30,503 nt of DNA. Source: SIG607 sp045533195. GTDB lineage: Bacteria > Bacillota > Clostridia > Oscillospirales > Acutalibacteraceae. The first letter of the stretch is position 1, and each line of letters begins with the position of its first letter. Of this stretch, positions 28,807 to 30,503 are shown in pieces. Under the pieces are notes generated by a model, which was not told the origin of the DNA, made no database searches, and worked only from the letters and a program-made list of their open reading frames with translations. The position numbers and the translations under genes are program-made. The DNA is taken from assembly GCA_045533195.1 (NCBI GenBank), contig JAZSHI010000028.1:1-30503 (forward strand). Reading direction: 5' to 3'.

Positions 28807-29727
28807 TTATTTAGCGGCCTTTGAAGAGGCGAATTTCTTTTCTTCTGCACCGCGCTTTATAATTAAATTTGCCTGTTCTTTCGCAACAAGCTTTGCGGGG
28901 CTGAAGAAACGGTTTATAAACATCTGAACAAATACACCAATAAGACTTGAACAAGCCCAATAGAAGCCAAGACCGCAAGGAGCGTTAAAGGCTATCCATA
29001 AAGAGAATATGGGCATCATAAGCATCATACCCATCATGCTGGGCGCATCGGGATTGGCGCGTTTCTGGTGAATACTTGAATATATGCCTGAAAGCATAGC
29101 TGCGGCAAAGGAAAGGAAGGGGATTATCCACAGCTTAAAGTCAACGTCTGCTTTAGAGAAGTTGAGTGTGAACTGAGGCTTCTGGGTAAGGTTGATTCCA
29201 AGAAAGTTAAAATCAAGATTCTTAATTGCATCAAAGATATTTCCGGAACCGGTGGCATAAGCCTGTTCAATAACAAAAAGTTCGCTGTAGGTGGTTCTCT
29301 TTGCAACAAGTTCTTCGGGAAGAGCCTTTACGGCTGTCTCGATAGCACTTGCATCAAGAGAGGTAAAGTAGGTGAGGGGAGAAAGCACAAGATAATAAAC
29401 GCTCATAACAAGTACAAGACGTAAAATCATAGGCAGACAGCCGCCGCCCATAGAAATGTTGTTGTCCTGATAGAGCTTCTGCATACCCTGATTGTATTTC
29501 TGCTTATCGTCACCGCATCTGTTTTTGAGTTGGTCAAGCTTGGGCTTGATTTTGAACTGACCTACGGCAGATTTCTGTCCCTTAACGGTAAGGGGAATAA
29601 GAATAATATTAAGCGCTAATGTGAATAGAAAAATAGAAAGTGCGTAATTTCCGCCGGTGATACCGAGGAAAAAGTTAAGAACGGGCGCAAACACCCATTT
29701 GTTAATAAAACCGAAAACTGCGGTCAT
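28807..29727 (-). CDS. yidC: Membrane protein insertase YidC/SpoIIIJ family
   Basis: 306 residues. It has the 60KD_IMP core: 'YALSIFLFTLALNIILIPLTVKGQKSA' (in pieces: YALSIFLFTLALNIILIPL, TVKGQKSA), a charged cytoplasmic hairpin (about 55-90), 'GGGCLPMILRLVLVMSVYYLV', then further helices to 'MMGMMLMMPIFSLWIA' and 'GLGFYWACSSLIGVFVQMF'. It inserts and folds membrane proteins, alone or with Sec. No lipobox or cleavable signal is evident. The usual TM arginine position in the first core helix reads N40, while R103 appears in the next helix. GGATGG precedes the ATG. It lies between yidD (26 bases) and khpB. Confidence 0.94.
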   Translation of the reverse strand: MTAVFGFINKWVFAPVLNFFLGITGGNYALSIFLFTLALNIILIPLTVKGQKSAVGQFKIKPKLDQLKNRCGDDKQKYNQGMQKLYQDNNISMGGGCLPMILRLVLVMSVYYLVLSPLTYFTSLDASAIETAVKALPEELVAKRTTYSELFVIEQAYATGSGNIFDAIKNLDFNFLGINLTQKPQFTLNFSKADVDFKLWIIPFLSFAAAMLSGIYSSIHQKRANPDAPSMMGMMLMMPIFSLWIAFNAPCGLGFYWACSSLIGVFVQMFINRFFSPAKLVAKEQANLIIKRGAEEKKFASSKAAK

Positions 29728-29753
29728 ATTTATACACCATCCTGACAGAAGGA

Positions 29754-30002
29754 TTATTTTTTTCGTCTGGGGCAGACCTTTGTCTGCTTTTGGGGTACGG
29801 GGTCAAAGCCGCCCTTGCAAAGAGGATTACAGCGGAGTATACGCCAAAAAGAAAGAAGTGAACCCTTAAAAGCGCCGTGAATTTCCAAAGCCTCAATAGC
29901 ATAGGCTGAACAGGTCGGGTAAAAACGGCAACAAGGGGTTTTCTTTGCGGGCGAAAGGTTCTTTTGGTAAAAGCGAACTGCTTTAATCAGAAGTTTCTTC
30001 AT
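29754..30002 (-). CDS. yidD: Membrane protein insertion efficiency factor YidD
   Basis: 82 residues from the ATG at 30002; an in-frame ATG 9 bases upstream would add MII. 'AVRFYQKNLSPAKKTPCCRFYPTCSAYA' (in pieces: RFYQKNLSPAKK, CCRFYPTCSAYA) and 'GSLLSFWRILRCNPLCKGGFDPVP' (in pieces: FWRILRCNPLCKGG, FDPVP) are the family hallmark with four conserved cysteines. YidD is a small inner-face membrane-associated protein that helps YidC-dependent insertion. The start overlaps the end of rnpA by 20 bases, with a weak GGAAT ribosome site inside rnpA, suggesting translational coupling. Confidence 0.95.
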   Translation of the reverse strand: MKKLLIKAVRFYQKNLSPAKKTPCCRFYPTCSAYAIEALEIHGAFKGSLLSFWRILRCNPLCKGGFDPVPQKQTKVCPRRKK

Positions 30003-30339
30003 TATTATCATTCCAAATGCCAGATTCTTTAAGCTGATTTTTTAAAACTTCGCTTACGACTGTACTTTTTACAGAAAGAATACGGCTTCGAGCAACAAAA
30101 ACAAAATCGTATCCCGGCGTTATATGTGCCAGATTTTCGCGCAGAGCGGCGACGATAAGACGCCTTGCGCGATTTCTACATACGGCATTACCGAGCTTTT
30201 TACCAACCGTAATGCCAACGTTTATTTCACCGTTACGGTTTTTTAAGGAGTAGGTAACAAGATAAGGGGAAACCTGACTTTTTCCCCTACCGTACAAGCG
30301 GCGAAAATCCTTATTAAGTTTAAAAGTATTATAAAGCAT
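29983..30339 (-). CDS. rnpA: Ribonuclease P protein component
   Basis: 118 residues from the ATG at 30339, because AGGGTG lies 6 bases upstream; the GTG at 30348 sits inside that site. 'LNKDFRRLYGRGKS' near the start and 'GITVGKKLGNAVCRNRARRLIVAALRE' (in pieces: KKLGNAVCRNRARRLIVAA) form the RNR motif that contacts the RNase P RNA. The protein helps the catalytic RNA remove 5' leaders from pre-tRNAs. The hydrophilic C-terminal tail overlaps yidD. Gene order rpmH-rnpA-yidD-yidC-khpB is the canonical origin-proximal cluster. Confidence 0.96.
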   Translation of the reverse strand: MLYNTFKLNKDFRRLYGRGKSQVSPYLVTYSLKNRNGEINVGITVGKKLGNAVCRNRARRLIVAALRENLAHITPGYDFVFVARSRILSVKSTVVSEVLKNQLKESGIWNDNNEETSD

Positions 30340-30360
30340 ACTAAACACCCTATAAAATTA

Positions 30361-30426
30361 AAAGCCACAAAGATGTGGCCTTTAGCCAAAGCATTTAAAA
30401 CTTGTATCAAATATGAAACAAGTTTT
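30361..30426 (-). terminator. Hairpins between rpmH and rnpA
   Basis: On the minus strand two hairpins follow rpmH: AAAACTTG/CAAGTTTT (30397-30404 with 30419-30426), then GCCACA/TGTGGC (30364-30369 with 30374-30379) followed by TTTTAATTTT. The second may partly terminate rpmH transcripts. No separate rnpA promoter is clear. Confidence 0.5.
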
Positions 30427-30458
30427 TAGCTATGACTTTGTTGAATAATCGTAATCCT

Positions 30459-30503
30459 TTAGTATGTGAGCTGCTTTCTGCCCTTTGCTCTGCGGCGGGC
30501 AAG
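30459..30503 (-). CDS. rpmH: 50S ribosomal protein L34, C-terminal part
   Basis: The last 14 codons and stop of L34 are present, reading LARRRAKGRKQLTY, which matches the highly conserved basic C-terminus of this roughly 44-residue protein. The gene is cut by the window edge. Its position ahead of rnpA is the usual one, and dnaA/oriC would be expected just beyond. Confidence 0.93.
   Translation of the reverse strand, partial: LARRRAKGRKQLTY

Overview
The window looks like a chromosome segment of an anaerobic, spore-forming Clostridia member, probably a gut Oscillospiraceae-type bacterium. The signs are AT-rich DNA with strong AGGAGG-type ribosome sites, sigma-A promoters spaced close to 17 bp, two sporulation genes (gpr, spoIIP), and the block rpmH-rnpA-yidD-yidC-khpB(jag). 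That block normally lies next to oriC/dnaA, so the replication origin is probably just beyond base 30503. No phage, IS element or CRISPR array is present. The species call is inference from gene content only.

Layout. Bases 1-1000: end of an unknown gene, then a ribbon-helix-helix protein divergent from a SLOG-family protein. 1.1-8.2 kb: metabolism. An asparagine-synthetase-like protein lacks the usual N-terminal cysteine half-domain. It is followed by an amidohydrolase, a FucO-type iron alcohol dehydrogenase and a cytoplasmic GH2 beta-galactosidase with a coiled-coil insertion. 8.3-9.3 kb: the rplM-rpsI operon. 9.6-11.6 kb: an NSS sodium symporter with a flavin-reductase-like protein. 11.6-15.1 kb: a cell-wall 3D-domain protein, a Gfo/Idh/MocA oxidoreductase, a probable 6S RNA and a DUF1292 protein. 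15.2-17.7 kb: HAD phosphatase, MFS transporter and dCMP deaminase as an overlapping operon. 17.7-21.5 kb: thrC-thrB and a MATE exporter. 21.6-23.7 kb: an orphan zinc/manganese-binding lipoprotein and a second Gfo/Idh/MocA protein. 23.7-26.2 kb: gpr-spoIIP with a small membrane protein, divergent from rpsT. 26.3-27.7 kb: ECF sigma factor and anti-sigma. 27.9-30.5 kb: khpB-yidC-yidD-rnpA-rpmH.

The most unusual content is non-coding. A structured element of about 200 bp occurs twice (4911-5120 and 13067-13252), each time upstream of a sugar-related gene. Each copy folds into a chain of hairpins, and the copies differ by compensatory base changes that keep the stems paired. A different element follows rpsI (9301-9470): a 9-bp word is repeated every 23-24 bp and separated by small palindromes. 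A third (27558-27642) is an inverted repeat with a GGGGACGGTT core lying in the predicted leader of the sigma/anti-sigma operon. Two intergenic palindromes (453-473 and 21584-21600) look like operators.

Functionally, lacZ, fucO and the two Gfo/Idh/MocA proteins suggest growth on host or plant glycans. The origin-side block handles ribosomal protein, RNase P and membrane-insertion functions, and thrCB makes threonine from homoserine. Start codons were re-chosen in several genes where a ribosome site sits at an internal ATG (amidohydrolase, lacZ, NSS symporter, second Gfo/Idh/MocA, rnpA, yidD, spoIIP, DUF1292, MATE).
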